From Mycolicibacterium sp. BiH015 (GTDB taxonomy: Bacteria; Actinomycetota; Actinomycetes; Mycobacteriales; Mycobacteriaceae): a stretch of 64,000 nucleotides of DNA. The translations under genes and the position numbers were made by a program. The stretch covers positions 744,001 to 808,000 of the forward strand of contig NZ_JAQGCZ010000001.1 in assembly GCF_027706845.1 (NCBI RefSeq), given 5' to 3'. The notes beneath the pieces are model-generated. The model saw only the letters and a program-made list of their open reading frames with translations. It was not told the origin of the DNA and did not search any database. Below, piece by piece: positions 10,723 through 18,526 of this stretch. How positions within the stretch are numbered: the first letter of the stretch is position 1; each line of letters starts with the position of its first letter.

Positions 10723-11854
10723 GGACCATCCGCTGTCCCACCCGCCGCGCGCCGTCTGTCCCGCGCATGTCGAAGACCCGATCCTGCGCAACCACATCAC
10801 GACGCAGGCCACCGAAACCCACTGCAGCTACTGCGGACTGTCTGCGTCAGCGCCCTTCGCCGCGGCGCTAGACGTGTTCTTCGAAGCATTCATGGTCGGA
10901 GTCGGCGTCCACTTCGAGCCTGCGAGCACCCCCGGCGTGGACCCGGAGCAGGTCGGACGCGAAATCCTTGGAGAAGCGGGCATCTCGCACAGTGGACTCG
11001 TCGCCGATGTGTTGACCGAACTCGGCCGGAATCCCTACTGGGCACCCCGGGAACACCGGAGCGGCAACCGGTTCGAACAGCTGGCCTACAGCTGGGAAGC
11101 GTTCAAGCATCTCGTCAAACATGAGATGCGGTACTTCTTCGCCGCGAAGAGAACCGGCCCCGGTAGCGGCGACGACATGACGGCCATGCAATTACTCAAA
11201 GCCGTGTCCGATCTAGGTGAGAACAATCCGGCGGTGTGGCCCGCACCGTGCCCCGGCCGACTCTTCAGGGCTCGCATGGCGACCTCGGAGAAGGAGGCTT
11301 CGCAATGGTTACACGCCTCAGATCTCGGTCCCCCACCACCCGAGCGAGCTGCCTCCAACCGGATGAGCCCGGCGGGCATCAGCATGTTCTACGGCGCGAC
11401 CGACCGCGCGACGGCCATCGCCGAGGCGGGCGCCCACGCTGCGCATCGCTATGTGGTCACAGGCGAGTTCACCCCCACTGGGGAGATCCGGCTCATCGAC
11501 CTGACGAATTTGCCCACACCCCCGAGCATCTTCGACGCCGCCGCCCACCTTGAGTACTTCGTCATCCGGTTCCTCGACCGATTCATCCACGATCTGACGC
11601 TGCCGGTCGAACTCGACGGTCGCGAGCACATCGAATACGTTCCCACCCAGGTATTCACCGAGTACTTCCGGTATGCATTCCCCGGGCAGGTCGACGGGCT
11701 CATGTTTCCCAGCACACAGGGTCCGGGCAACAACGTCGCCATCTTCTTCGGCCCGAATCGCTGCGCCGACCAGGGACGCGAAACCGAGCACACGCGACTT
11801 CGCCTGGACACCAGCACACTGAGAATCAGCAGGGTGATCACCGTCGCACGCTGA
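10673..11854 (+). CDS. HEPN/RES N-terminal domain plus RES domain protein
   Basis: About 393 residues from the only suitable in-frame start, a GTG at 10673 that overlaps the previous gene by 50 bases; the true start is uncertain. A Cys-rich head (VCPAHVEDP then CSYCG) and a helical ~150-residue region match what is called the HEPN/RES N-terminal domain; I see no obvious RX4-6H motif. From about residue 195 comes a RES domain with Arg in RLFRARM, Glu in ATAIAEAG and Ser in FPSTQGPGNN. RES enzymes such as MbcT destroy NAD+. No Xre/MbcA antitoxin is adjacent. The catalytic-residue assignment is from family memory. Confidence 0.75.
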   Translation: MTAEPGRPTTGRCSTAEDHPLSHPPRAVCPAHVEDPILRNHITTQATETHCSYCGLSASAPFAAALDVFFEAFMVGVGVHFEPASTPGVDPEQVGREILGEAGISHSGLVADVLTELGRNPYWAPREHRSGNRFEQLAYSWEAFKHLVKHEMRYFFAAKRTGPGSGDDMTAMQLLKAVSDLGENNPAVWPAPCPGRLFRARMATSEKEASQWLHASDLGPPPPERAASNRMSPAGISMFYGATDRATAIAEAGAHAAHRYVVTGEFTPTGEIRLIDLTNLPTPPSIFDAAAHLEYFVIRFLDRFIHDLTLPVELDGREHIEYVPTQVFTEYFRYAFPGQVDGLMFPSTQGPGNNVAIFFGPNRCADQGRETEHTRLRLDTSTLRISRVITVAR

Positions 11855-11856
11855 CG

Positions 11857-12921
11857 CTATCCCCGGCGAAAACCGCTGCCGCTGTAAATGAGCGGCAGCG
11901 TCGCCGTCGTCGCGAACCCCGGTGGCGCGTCACACACCGCGGAAACGGCATTGAGTACCTGCATCGCCGTCGCGACGTTCGCCGATCGCACGTGCTCTTC
12001 CATACTGGCCTCCCGGCGAAGGCTCGCGAGTGAGAAGAAGTGCGTCTGCATCGTCGGATCACCTTCGATGGTCAACGTCCAACCGTGCCGAGGCCTCGGC
12101 CAGTGGTTCGGGTATTCGTTGCCGACCGTCCACAGCGCCTCGATCTCCACGAGCGGTTCACCGTCGCGGAGTCCCGTCCAGTTCCACCGCTGCCCCGCCG
12201 TCGTCCCGGCCCGCAGCAGATGGTCGAAGATCTGGTGGTCTTGCTGTGCGGCAACAGCTTCGACGGTCGCGGTCACCTCGTCGAGATCGGCTTTCAAGGC
12301 ATCCCCGATGAACCAGACCTGCTCGGAGAAGATCGAGCTGTTGAACGCCAGGAACTCGGTGGCGGTCGGACTGATCGACTCCACCGGATCGCCGAAGGCC
12401 ATGTTGTCGAACGTGATCCCGGTGCTTTCGTAGGCCGACCAGTCGGCACGCTCCTGCAGCGTGATCTTCTCGATGGTGCGACTCATACCCGAAAGCGCCA
12501 GTGGCAGAACCCCCGACAGGTTGCCGGGATTCAGACCGCTGCCGTGCACCGAGGTAGCGCCCCGCTCGCAGGCGGCGAGCACCCTGTCGCGGTCGTCGGC
12601 CGCCATCCGGCGTGGATGGAACATGAAGGCCATGGTGGCGACGTTCTTTCCGCTGGCCAGGACGGCACACACGTCGTCGACCCGCGCGGTCCGCGGGGTG
12701 TAGAGCACGCAATCGGCGTCCATCGCGAGGATCTCGTCGACATCCGTGGTGGCGGTGACGCCGATCGGTTCGCGGCCCAGGATCATCCCGATGTCGGCGC
12801 CGTGCTTGTCGTCGGAGTACACCCTGGCGCCCACGAGTTCCAGGTCGTCCCGATGGTCGAGAATCGCCGTTATCATTTCCGATCCGACGGCCCCAGTGCC
12901 CCACTGAATCACCCGATACAC
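11857..12921 (-). CDS. Dihydrodipicolinate reductase-like NAD(P)H oxidoreductase
   Basis: 354 residues. The N-terminus VYRVIQWGTGAVGSEMI is a Rossmann fold as in DapB-like proteins and diaminopimelate/amine dehydrogenases, and GSGLNPGNLSGVLPLAL is a conserved central motif. Mycobacteria carry many such proteins of unknown substrate. GTG 12921 is chosen; the minus-strand box TACCGT six bases upstream supports a leaderless start there. It is divergent from the nitronate-monooxygenase-like gene and shares an 31-base promoter region with it. Confidence 0.75.
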   Translation of the reverse strand: MYRVIQWGTGAVGSEMITAILDHRDDLELVGARVYSDDKHGADIGMILGREPIGVTATTDVDEILAMDADCVLYTPRTARVDDVCAVLASGKNVATMAFMFHPRRMAADDRDRVLAACERGATSVHGSGLNPGNLSGVLPLALSGMSRTIEKITLQERADWSAYESTGITFDNMAFGDPVESISPTATEFLAFNSSIFSEQVWFIGDALKADLDEVTATVEAVAAQQDHQIFDHLLRAGTTAGQRWNWTGLRDGEPLVEIEALWTVGNEYPNHWPRPRHGWTLTIEGDPTMQTHFFSLASLRREASMEEHVRSANVATAMQVLNAVSAVCDAPPGFATTATLPLIYSGSGFRRG

Positions 12922-12927
12922 AGGCGG

Positions 12928-12945
12928 ACGGTAGCAGCATATGGT
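12928..12945. promoter_or_regulatory. Back-to-back -10 boxes of a divergent leaderless pair
   Basis: Minus strand: TACCGT (12928-12933) six bases before GTG 12921. Plus strand: TATGGT (12940-12945) seven bases before GTG 12953. Both fit leaderless starts and decide the start codons of the two genes. Confidence 0.4.
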
Positions 12946-12952
12946 TACGGCC

Positions 12953-13870
12953 GTGACCAATCGCATCCAAGAACTGCTCGGCGTCGAATACCCGGTCGTG
13001 CAGGCGCCGATGACCTACATCGCGCGTGCGGAACTTGCGGCGGCGGTGTCCGAGGGCGGCGGACTCGGGATGCTGGAGACGCTGACCCCCGAAGGACGGG
13101 CAGACCTGCTGCGGGTGCGCGAACTCACCGACCGCCCGGTCGCGGCGAACCTGATGATCCAGGGGTGGAAGCGGGATCCGTCGATCGTCGAGGTCCTGGC
13201 TTCGGCCGGGGTTCGACACGTCTTCACCTCCGCCGGCGACCCGGCGCTGTTCACGTCGCGGCTGCACGACGCCGGCATGACGGTGGTGCACGTGGTCGGC
13301 TCGCTCAAAGGCGCGCTGAAGGCGGCCGACGCGGGGGTCGACGCGCTGGTGGTCGAGGGTGTGGAGGGCGGCGGCTTCAAGTCCGCGCTCGGTGCGTCGA
13401 CGATGGTGCTGCTCCCGCTGGTCGCCGCCCATGTCGACCTGCCACTCATCTGCGCGGGCGGCATATGCGACGCCCGCTCCGCTGCGGCAGCGGTGGTCCT
13501 GGGCGCCGAGGGACTGCAGATGGGTACGCGCATGCTCGCCAGCGTGGAGGCAGCAGTGCATGCAAACTTCAAGGACGCGATCGTCGCGGCCGACGATGCG
13601 GGCACGATCCTGCTCGACGTCCCGGGCAACCCGACGATGCGGGTGCTGCGCACGGGGCTCGCCGCCCGCATCGGTGAGCACGACCCGTCTGCCCAACTGC
13701 TGGGACGCATCACCGACCTCTACTTCGAGGGCGATCTCGATGCCAGCGTCGCCAACACCGGTCAGGTGTCGTCCCGGATCACCGACCTGCAGCCCGCGGC
13801 CGAAATCGTGCGCCGAACGTGGAGCGACATCCAGGCGGTACTGGACGAGGCGCGATCCCGGCTCGGTTGA
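12953..13870 (+). CDS. Nitronate monooxygenase/enoyl reductase-type FMN protein
   Basis: 305 residues, a TIM-barrel FMN enzyme. Recognisable parts are YPVVQAPM at the N-terminus, the catalytic-His region replaced by the EGVEGGGFKS loop, ICAGGICDARS and GAEGLQMGTRMLAS for FMN phosphate binding. Family members oxidise alkyl nitronates or reduce enoyl groups. The GTG at 12953 is preferred to the ATG at 12941 because TATGGT precedes it by seven bases; with 12953 the protein begins TNRIQELLG. It is divergent from the DapB-like oxidoreductase. Confidence 0.82.
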   Translation: MTNRIQELLGVEYPVVQAPMTYIARAELAAAVSEGGGLGMLETLTPEGRADLLRVRELTDRPVAANLMIQGWKRDPSIVEVLASAGVRHVFTSAGDPALFTSRLHDAGMTVVHVVGSLKGALKAADAGVDALVVEGVEGGGFKSALGASTMVLLPLVAAHVDLPLICAGGICDARSAAAAVVLGAEGLQMGTRMLASVEAAVHANFKDAIVAADDAGTILLDVPGNPTMRVLRTGLAARIGEHDPSAQLLGRITDLYFEGDLDASVANTGQVSSRITDLQPAAEIVRRTWSDIQAVLDEARSRLG

Positions 13871-13900
13871 TCGGACGGCCGATCGGGCACACTCGTTGGC

Positions 13901-14242
13901 ATGGACGGCGACTATGACGATGGCGGACCCGACGACACCCTGAGCCCGAGCGAATCGCTCGACTCCGACGAGGTCCGCAACGACGACGGCGACATCGTCG
14001 TCGACCCGCCCGATCGGTGGATCGAAGCCGAGGAGCACCAGACCCTCGACGAGCAACTCGCGGCGGAGGTCCCCGACATCACCCCCGATGCGGAGCCGCT
14101 GGACGACCGACCGACGCGCCGCAACCTCGGGCAAATCGACGGCACCCCCGAAGACGGCGACTCCTTCTTCACAGTGGTCGACGACGACGAACGACAGCGT
14201 GTCCCCGGCGACGACGAGGTGGACGCCATCATCGAGGACTAG
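13901..14242 (+). CDS. Small acidic DUF5709-type protein
   Basis: 113 residues, very acidic (runs such as DGDYDDGGPDD and VVDDDERQ), probably disordered. DTLSPSESLDSDEV and DPPDRWIEAEEHQTLDEQLAAE match the actinobacterial DUF5709 pattern as I remember it. No signal peptide, no catalytic motif; function unknown. Confidence 0.75.
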   Translation: MDGDYDDGGPDDTLSPSESLDSDEVRNDDGDIVVDPPDRWIEAEEHQTLDEQLAAEVPDITPDAEPLDDRPTRRNLGQIDGTPEDGDSFFTVVDDDERQRVPGDDEVDAIIED

Positions 14243-14246
14243 CCCA

Positions 14247-14378
14247 GTGCCGTTCTTCGATGCAGGTTCGGTGATTTCCACCGATGGGGTGGACGGACTC
14301 CATCTCACCGCGCAGGCCAATGTCACGCTGGGACAGGCACTCGCAGGACCGGTGACGCGACTTCTCGCCGACAGCTAG
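14247..14378 (+). pseudogene. 3' remnant of an SGNH/GDSL hydrolase gene
   Basis: The frame reads VPFFDAGSVISTDGVDGLHL then TAQANVTLGQALA, ending in TAG at 14376. DGLHL is the catalytic Asp-x-x-His block V of SGNH hydrolases, and the following helix is their usual C-terminus. The N-terminal ~80% with the catalytic Ser (GDSL block) is missing. The stub sits between the DUF5709 gene and the DeoR gene. Confidence 0.6.
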
Positions 14379-14383
14379 GCCGG

Positions 14384-15142
14384 CTACGCGCGAATGACGA
14401 CCGGCCCCAAGGCCTCGTAGCGCCGCGCGTCGTGGGGATCGAGCTCCGATCCCGTGACGATCGATTCGAAGTCGGAGACCTTCGCGAAGCGGCAGAAGCT
14501 GCTTTCTCCGAATTTCGAGTGGGCGGCGACGAGAACGGGTCTGCGTGCCACCGCGACGGCGGTGCTCTTCACCGCGGCGACGGCAGGATCGGGTGTCGTC
14601 AAGCCGTGCTCCAACGAAATCGCGTTCGTGCCAAGGTAAGCCACATCGATCACCAGGCTCGCGAGCATGTCCACCGCCCAGTGATCCACCGTCGCCAACG
14701 TGCGGCCCCTCATCCGTCCTCCGAGCAGAAGCACGGTCACGGTGCGGCTGTGCGCCAGCGCCTCCGCCGCCAGCAGCGACGACGTGACCACCGTGAGCTC
14801 CTCTTCGGCGAGACGCTCGGCGATCAGCCGCGGCGTGAAACCTTCATCCAGGTACACGGTCTCGGCTCCGTGCAGCAGTTGGGCGGCCGCGCCTGCGATC
14901 CGGTGCTTTTGCGCCAGGTCCACCTGACTTCGGTACTCGACCCCCGATTCGAAAGCCGCGGTCTCCATGGGGACTGCGCCTCCGTGCACCCGCTTGAGCA
15001 AGCGGCGGCCGGCCAGCACCTTGAGGTCACGCCGAATCGTCTCGCTCGCGACATCGAGTTCGGTCGCGAGCGAGGCGACGTCCACCCGCCCGCGGGTGCG
15101 GGCGAATTCGACGATCCGGCTCTGGCGGCTCTCGGAATCCAC
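14384..15142 (-). CDS. DeoR family sugar regulator, probable regulator of the PTS operon
   Basis: 252 residues. The N-terminal DeoR helix-turn-helix is clear (VDVASLATELDVASETIRRD, then KRVHGGA), followed by the DeoRC phosphosugar-sensing domain (LHGAETVYLDEG, VVTSSLLAAEAL, LGGRMRGRT). The gene starts 9 bases after mtlA on the same strand, so it is probably co-transcribed, though TAGCCT six bases before its GTG could be a private leaderless promoter. The palindromic operator at 17231-17260 is the likely target. Confidence 0.88.
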   Translation of the reverse strand: MDSESRQSRIVEFARTRGRVDVASLATELDVASETIRRDLKVLAGRRLLKRVHGGAVPMETAAFESGVEYRSQVDLAQKHRIAGAAAQLLHGAETVYLDEGFTPRLIAERLAEEELTVVTSSLLAAEALAHSRTVTVLLLGGRMRGRTLATVDHWAVDMLASLVIDVAYLGTNAISLEHGLTTPDPAVAAVKSTAVAVARRPVLVAAHSKFGESSFCRFAKVSDFESIVTGSELDPHDARRYEALGPVVIRA

Positions 15143-15151
15143 CAGGACAGG

Positions 15152-17134
15152 CTACTTTTGGGAACCCATCAAGATCGACCTGACCTCCTCTGCCGTCGTG
15201 GCCTCCCGCAGGCGCGTGACCTCGTCGGCCTTGAGGAACACCTGCGCGATCTTGGTCAGCAGGGCCATGTGGTCCTTGCCCGCACCGGCGATACCGACGA
15301 CGAACTCGGCAGGCTTGCCGTTCCAGTCGACCGGCTCGGCGTAGCGGACGATGGACAGCCCGGTGCGCCGGATGGCGTCCTTGGCTTCGTTGGTGCCATG
15401 CGGAATGGCCAGTCCGTTGCCCATGTAGGTGGAGATCGAGCTCTCGCGTTCGTGCATCGCGTCCACATAGGCGGGCTCGACCGCGCCGGCGGCGACCAGC
15501 AGCTGACCGGCCTCGGTGATCGCATCGGCCGTCGACGTCGCCGAACCGTTCATGACGATCGACGACAGCGGCAACACGTCCTCACCCGTAGCAGCAGGCT
15601 CGTCGTCCTCGACCACGGCCGTCGCGACGCCGCCGCCGTTCGACGCCTTGAGCTGCTCGACGATCTCGTCGTAGCGCGGGCTGCTCATGAAGTCGTCCAC
15701 GGACACGTGGATCGCCGAACCGGTCTTCTGGCTCGCCCGCGCCGTCAGATCCCGGTGTGACACCACCAGGTCGTAGGTGTCGGTGAGGTTGGAGATCGCC
15801 GAGTTGGTGACCTTGACGTCTCCGAAGCCGGCCTGCTGAATCTTTCTGCGCAGCACCGAGGCCCCCATGGCCGACGAGCCCATGCCCGCGTCGCAGGCGA
15901 ACACGATCGATTTGATGGGTCCGGTTGAGCCGTCTCCTGCACCGACGAGATGGGAGGCGACGCTCGACTTCTTACCCTTCATCGACTCCATCGACGCGGT
16001 CGCGGCGGCCAGATCCGGTTCGTCGGTGGCCTTGTCCGTCTTGAGTAGGAACGCAGCCACGAGGAACGACACCGTGGTCGCACCCAGGACCGACAGCGTC
16101 ACGCCCAGGAAGCTGCCGCTCGCGGTCTGGGCGTAGATCGCGATGATCGAACCGGGCGCGGCCGGTGCGCGAAGTCCCGAGCCGAACAGAACGTTGATGA
16201 AGACGCCGGTCATGCCGCCCAGGATGGTCGCGATGATGAGCTTCGGCTTCATCAGCACATAGGGGAAGTAGATCTCGTGGATGCCGCCGAAGAACTGGAT
16301 GATCGCCGCGCCCGGAGCCGACGCACGTGCGGCACCCTTGCCGAAGAACATGAACGCCAACAGAATTCCGAGGCCGGGGCCCGGGTTGGTCTCCAGCAGG
16401 AACAGGATCGACTTGCCGGTCTCGAGAGCCTGTGTGGTGCCGAGCGGGGTCAGCACGCCGTGGTTGATGGCGTTGTTGAGGAACAGCACCTTGGCGGGCT
16501 CGATCAGGATGGAGGTGAGTGGCAGCAGATCGTTGTCGACGAGGAAGTCGACGGCGTTGCCTGCGCCACGGGTGAACGCCGAGACGATCGGTCCGATGGC
16601 GAAGAACCCGAAGACCGCCAGGATCATGCCCAGGATGCCTGCGGAGAAATTGTCGACGAGCATCTCGAAGCCGGGGCGGATCTTGCCTTCCCACAGCGCG
16701 TCGAGCTTCTTCATGCACCACCCGCCGAGCGGTCCCATGATCATGGCGCCCATGAACATCGGGACGTCGGCACCCGTCACCACGCCGATGGTGGCGATCG
16801 CGCCGACCACCGCGCCGCGGTTGCCGTGGACCATGCGTCCACCGGTGTAACCGATGAGGATCGGCAGCAGGTAGGTGATCATCGGGCCGACGATTCCGGC
16901 GCCGTCGTACGAGCCCCAGCCGCCGATCTGGGCAACCCAGCCATCGGGGTTCTTCAGGCTCGCGAAGATGCCCTGCAACCAGCCCTGCTCGATGAACAGC
17001 GCGGTGATCAGGCCCCAGGCGATGAAAGCGCCGATGTTGGGCATGACCATGTTGGACAGTGCGGTGCCCAGCTTCTGCACGCGCACTCGCACCCCTGTCC
17101 GCGGCGGCGCGTCTTGGATCGTTGCTTGCGACAT
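15152..17134 (-). CDS. mtlA: PTS mannitol-type transporter EIICBA
   Basis: 660 residues with domains in the order EIIC (residues ~20-350, about eight membrane segments, with NNAINHGVLTPLG and GGIHEIYFPYV), EIIB (phosphorylated Cys414 in VFACDAGMGSSAMG) and EIIA (phosphorylated His579 in IPHGTNEAKDAI). This full-length CBA arrangement imports and phosphorylates mannitol or a related hexitol using HPr-phosphate. The ATG at 17134 has a GGAGG six bases upstream. Hexitol PTS are not in M. tuberculosis but occur in fast growers. It is divergent from a zinc dehydrogenase likely in the same pathway. Confidence 0.92.
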   Translation of the reverse strand: MSQATIQDAPPRTGVRVRVQKLGTALSNMVMPNIGAFIAWGLITALFIEQGWLQGIFASLKNPDGWVAQIGGWGSYDGAGIVGPMITYLLPILIGYTGGRMVHGNRGAVVGAIATIGVVTGADVPMFMGAMIMGPLGGWCMKKLDALWEGKIRPGFEMLVDNFSAGILGMILAVFGFFAIGPIVSAFTRGAGNAVDFLVDNDLLPLTSILIEPAKVLFLNNAINHGVLTPLGTTQALETGKSILFLLETNPGPGLGILLAFMFFGKGAARASAPGAAIIQFFGGIHEIYFPYVLMKPKLIIATILGGMTGVFINVLFGSGLRAPAAPGSIIAIYAQTASGSFLGVTLSVLGATTVSFLVAAFLLKTDKATDEPDLAAATASMESMKGKKSSVASHLVGAGDGSTGPIKSIVFACDAGMGSSAMGASVLRRKIQQAGFGDVKVTNSAISNLTDTYDLVVSHRDLTARASQKTGSAIHVSVDDFMSSPRYDEIVEQLKASNGGGVATAVVEDDEPAATGEDVLPLSSIVMNGSATSTADAITEAGQLLVAAGAVEPAYVDAMHERESSISTYMGNGLAIPHGTNEAKDAIRRTGLSIVRYAEPVDWNGKPAEFVVGIAGAGKDHMALLTKIAQVFLKADEVTRLREATTAEEVRSILMGSQK

Positions 17135-17230
17135 CAAGTCCTCCGATTTGTGGTCTCAGCGGCGGGTGATAACGGTCACATCCCTCTGTAAAGCCCAGTA
17201 CACCGCACAAATGGGCATGATTGCAAGCAT

Positions 17231-17260
17231 TCGGTCAAAATCGGTCAAAATTTTGAGTGG
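17231..17260. promoter_or_regulatory. Operator of the hexitol PTS/dehydrogenase divergent promoter
   Basis: TCGGTCAAAA is repeated head to tail without a gap (17231-17240, 17241-17250), and TCAAAATTTTGA (17245-17256) is a perfect 12-base palindrome. It lies about 25 bases upstream of a TACAGT -10 (17281-17286) for the dehydrogenase, so binding would cover its -35. DeoR proteins bind such repeats, and the neighbouring DeoR gene is the obvious candidate. Confidence 0.6.
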
Positions 17261-17329
17261 TTTTGTGCCCGGTTGGCAGATACAGTGGTCAAGAGCACAC
17301 CGATGGCGCCGTCGAGAGGACTACCCACC

Positions 17330-18415
17330 ATGAAGGCCTTGCGCTTCTACGCCCCCGAAGACGTCCGACTCGAAGACGTCCCGGAGCCGACGTGCGCGCC
17401 CGACGAGGTGAAGCTGCGGGTGCGCAACTGTTCAACCTGCGGCACCGACGTCAAGATCTTCTACAACGGCCACCAGAACCTCACCCCGCCGCGCACCATC
17501 GGCCATGAGATTGCCGGCGAGATCGTCGAGGTGGGTGCCGAAGTCAACGCGACCTACGGCAGCAACTGGCAGGTGGGCGATCGTGTTCAGGTGATCGCGG
17601 CGGTGCCCTGCGGTGAATGCCATGAGTGCCGCAAGGGCTGGATGGCGGTATGCCAGAACCAGACCTCGATGGGTTACCAGTACGACGGCGGCTTCGCCGA
17701 GTTCATGATCGTGCCGCGGCAGGTGCTCAAAGTGGATGGGCTGAACCGCATTCCGGACAATGTCGGCTTCGACGAGGCGTCCGCGGCGGAGCCGTTCGCA
17801 TGCGCCATCAACGCGCAGGAGCTGCTCGGAATCGAAGAGGGCGACACCGTGGTGGTGTTCGGGGCGGGGCCGATCGGCTGCATGCACATCCGCATCGCCC
17901 GTGGCGTCCACAAGTGCGGGCCGATCTATCTGGTCGACGTCAACGATGCGCGGTTGAAGATGTCGGCCGATGCCGTGAACCCCGACGGGGTCATCAACGC
18001 CGCCGAGGTGGACGTCGTCGAGAAGGTCATGGAGCTCACGGGTGGGCGTGGCGCCGACGTCGTCATCACCGCCACGGCCGCCAATATCGCCCAGGAGCAG
18101 GCGATCTCGATGGCCGCACGCAACGGGCGCATCTCCTTCTTCGGCGGTCTGCCCAAGACCGACCCGACGATCACGTGCGACTCGAACCTCGTGCACTACC
18201 GCCAGCTGCACATCCACGGCGCCAACGGTTCTGCACCCGAACACAACAAGCGTGCCCTCGAGTACATCTCGACCGGCCAGGTGCCCGTCAAGGATCTGAT
18301 CACCCGCCACATCCCGCTCGACGACGTGCTCGACGCGTTCCAGATCGTCAAGAAGGGCGAAGCGATCAAGGTGACGGTGGAGCCCGCCCCCGCGGACATC
18401 CCCGCAGGGGTCTGA
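17330..18415 (+). CDS. Zinc-dependent alcohol (polyol) dehydrogenase
   Basis: 361 residues of the MDR family. The catalytic zinc region is CSTCGTD with GHEIAGEIVEVG; the structural zinc site has four Cys in CGECHECRKGWMAVC; the NAD fold has GAGPIGCM. Sorbitol, threonine and other polyol dehydrogenases share this architecture. The ATG at 17330 follows AGAGGA (17315-17320). Being divergent from a hexitol PTS and sharing its operator, it may oxidise the (phosphorylated) polyol to a ketose; PTS products are usually handled by MtlD, absent here, so the exact substrate is open. Confidence 0.85.
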   Translation: MKALRFYAPEDVRLEDVPEPTCAPDEVKLRVRNCSTCGTDVKIFYNGHQNLTPPRTIGHEIAGEIVEVGAEVNATYGSNWQVGDRVQVIAAVPCGECHECRKGWMAVCQNQTSMGYQYDGGFAEFMIVPRQVLKVDGLNRIPDNVGFDEASAAEPFACAINAQELLGIEEGDTVVVFGAGPIGCMHIRIARGVHKCGPIYLVDVNDARLKMSADAVNPDGVINAAEVDVVEKVMELTGGRGADVVITATAANIAQEQAISMAARNGRISFFGGLPKTDPTITCDSNLVHYRQLHIHGANGSAPEHNKRALEYISTGQVPVKDLITRHIPLDDVLDAFQIVKKGEAIKVTVEPAPADIPAGV

Positions 18416-18422
18416 CACCCTG

Positions 18423-18459
18423 GGCAAACGTTTGCCGAATCTGCACGACGCGGTATAGG
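18423..18459 (+). promoter_or_regulatory. LacI-type palindrome overlapping a promoter
   Basis: GGCAAACGTTTGCC (18423-18436) is a perfect 14-base palindrome centred on CG, as in LacI-family operators. Its right half TTTGCC (18431-18436) could be the -35, with TATAGG (18454-18459) as -10 after 17 bases, reading toward the secreted protein at 18527. It is eight bases past the dehydrogenase stop. No T-run follows, so a terminator is less likely. Confidence 0.45.
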
Positions 18460-18526
18460 CTCCCCCTCGCCGGAGACAGCGGGCACTACGTTCGCGTACC
18501 CGGCATCGGGGGATGGGGGCATCTGC

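Noticed and set aside
12158..14326. Very long minus-strand open frame (over 700 codons)
   Set aside because: It runs antisense to three well-supported genes and is His/Arg/Asp-rich without any domain; it is a by-product of GC-rich third positions.
18423..18436. Palindrome as terminator of the dehydrogenase gene
   Set aside because: Only seven base pairs with no loop and no T run after it; its position on a -35 fits an operator better.
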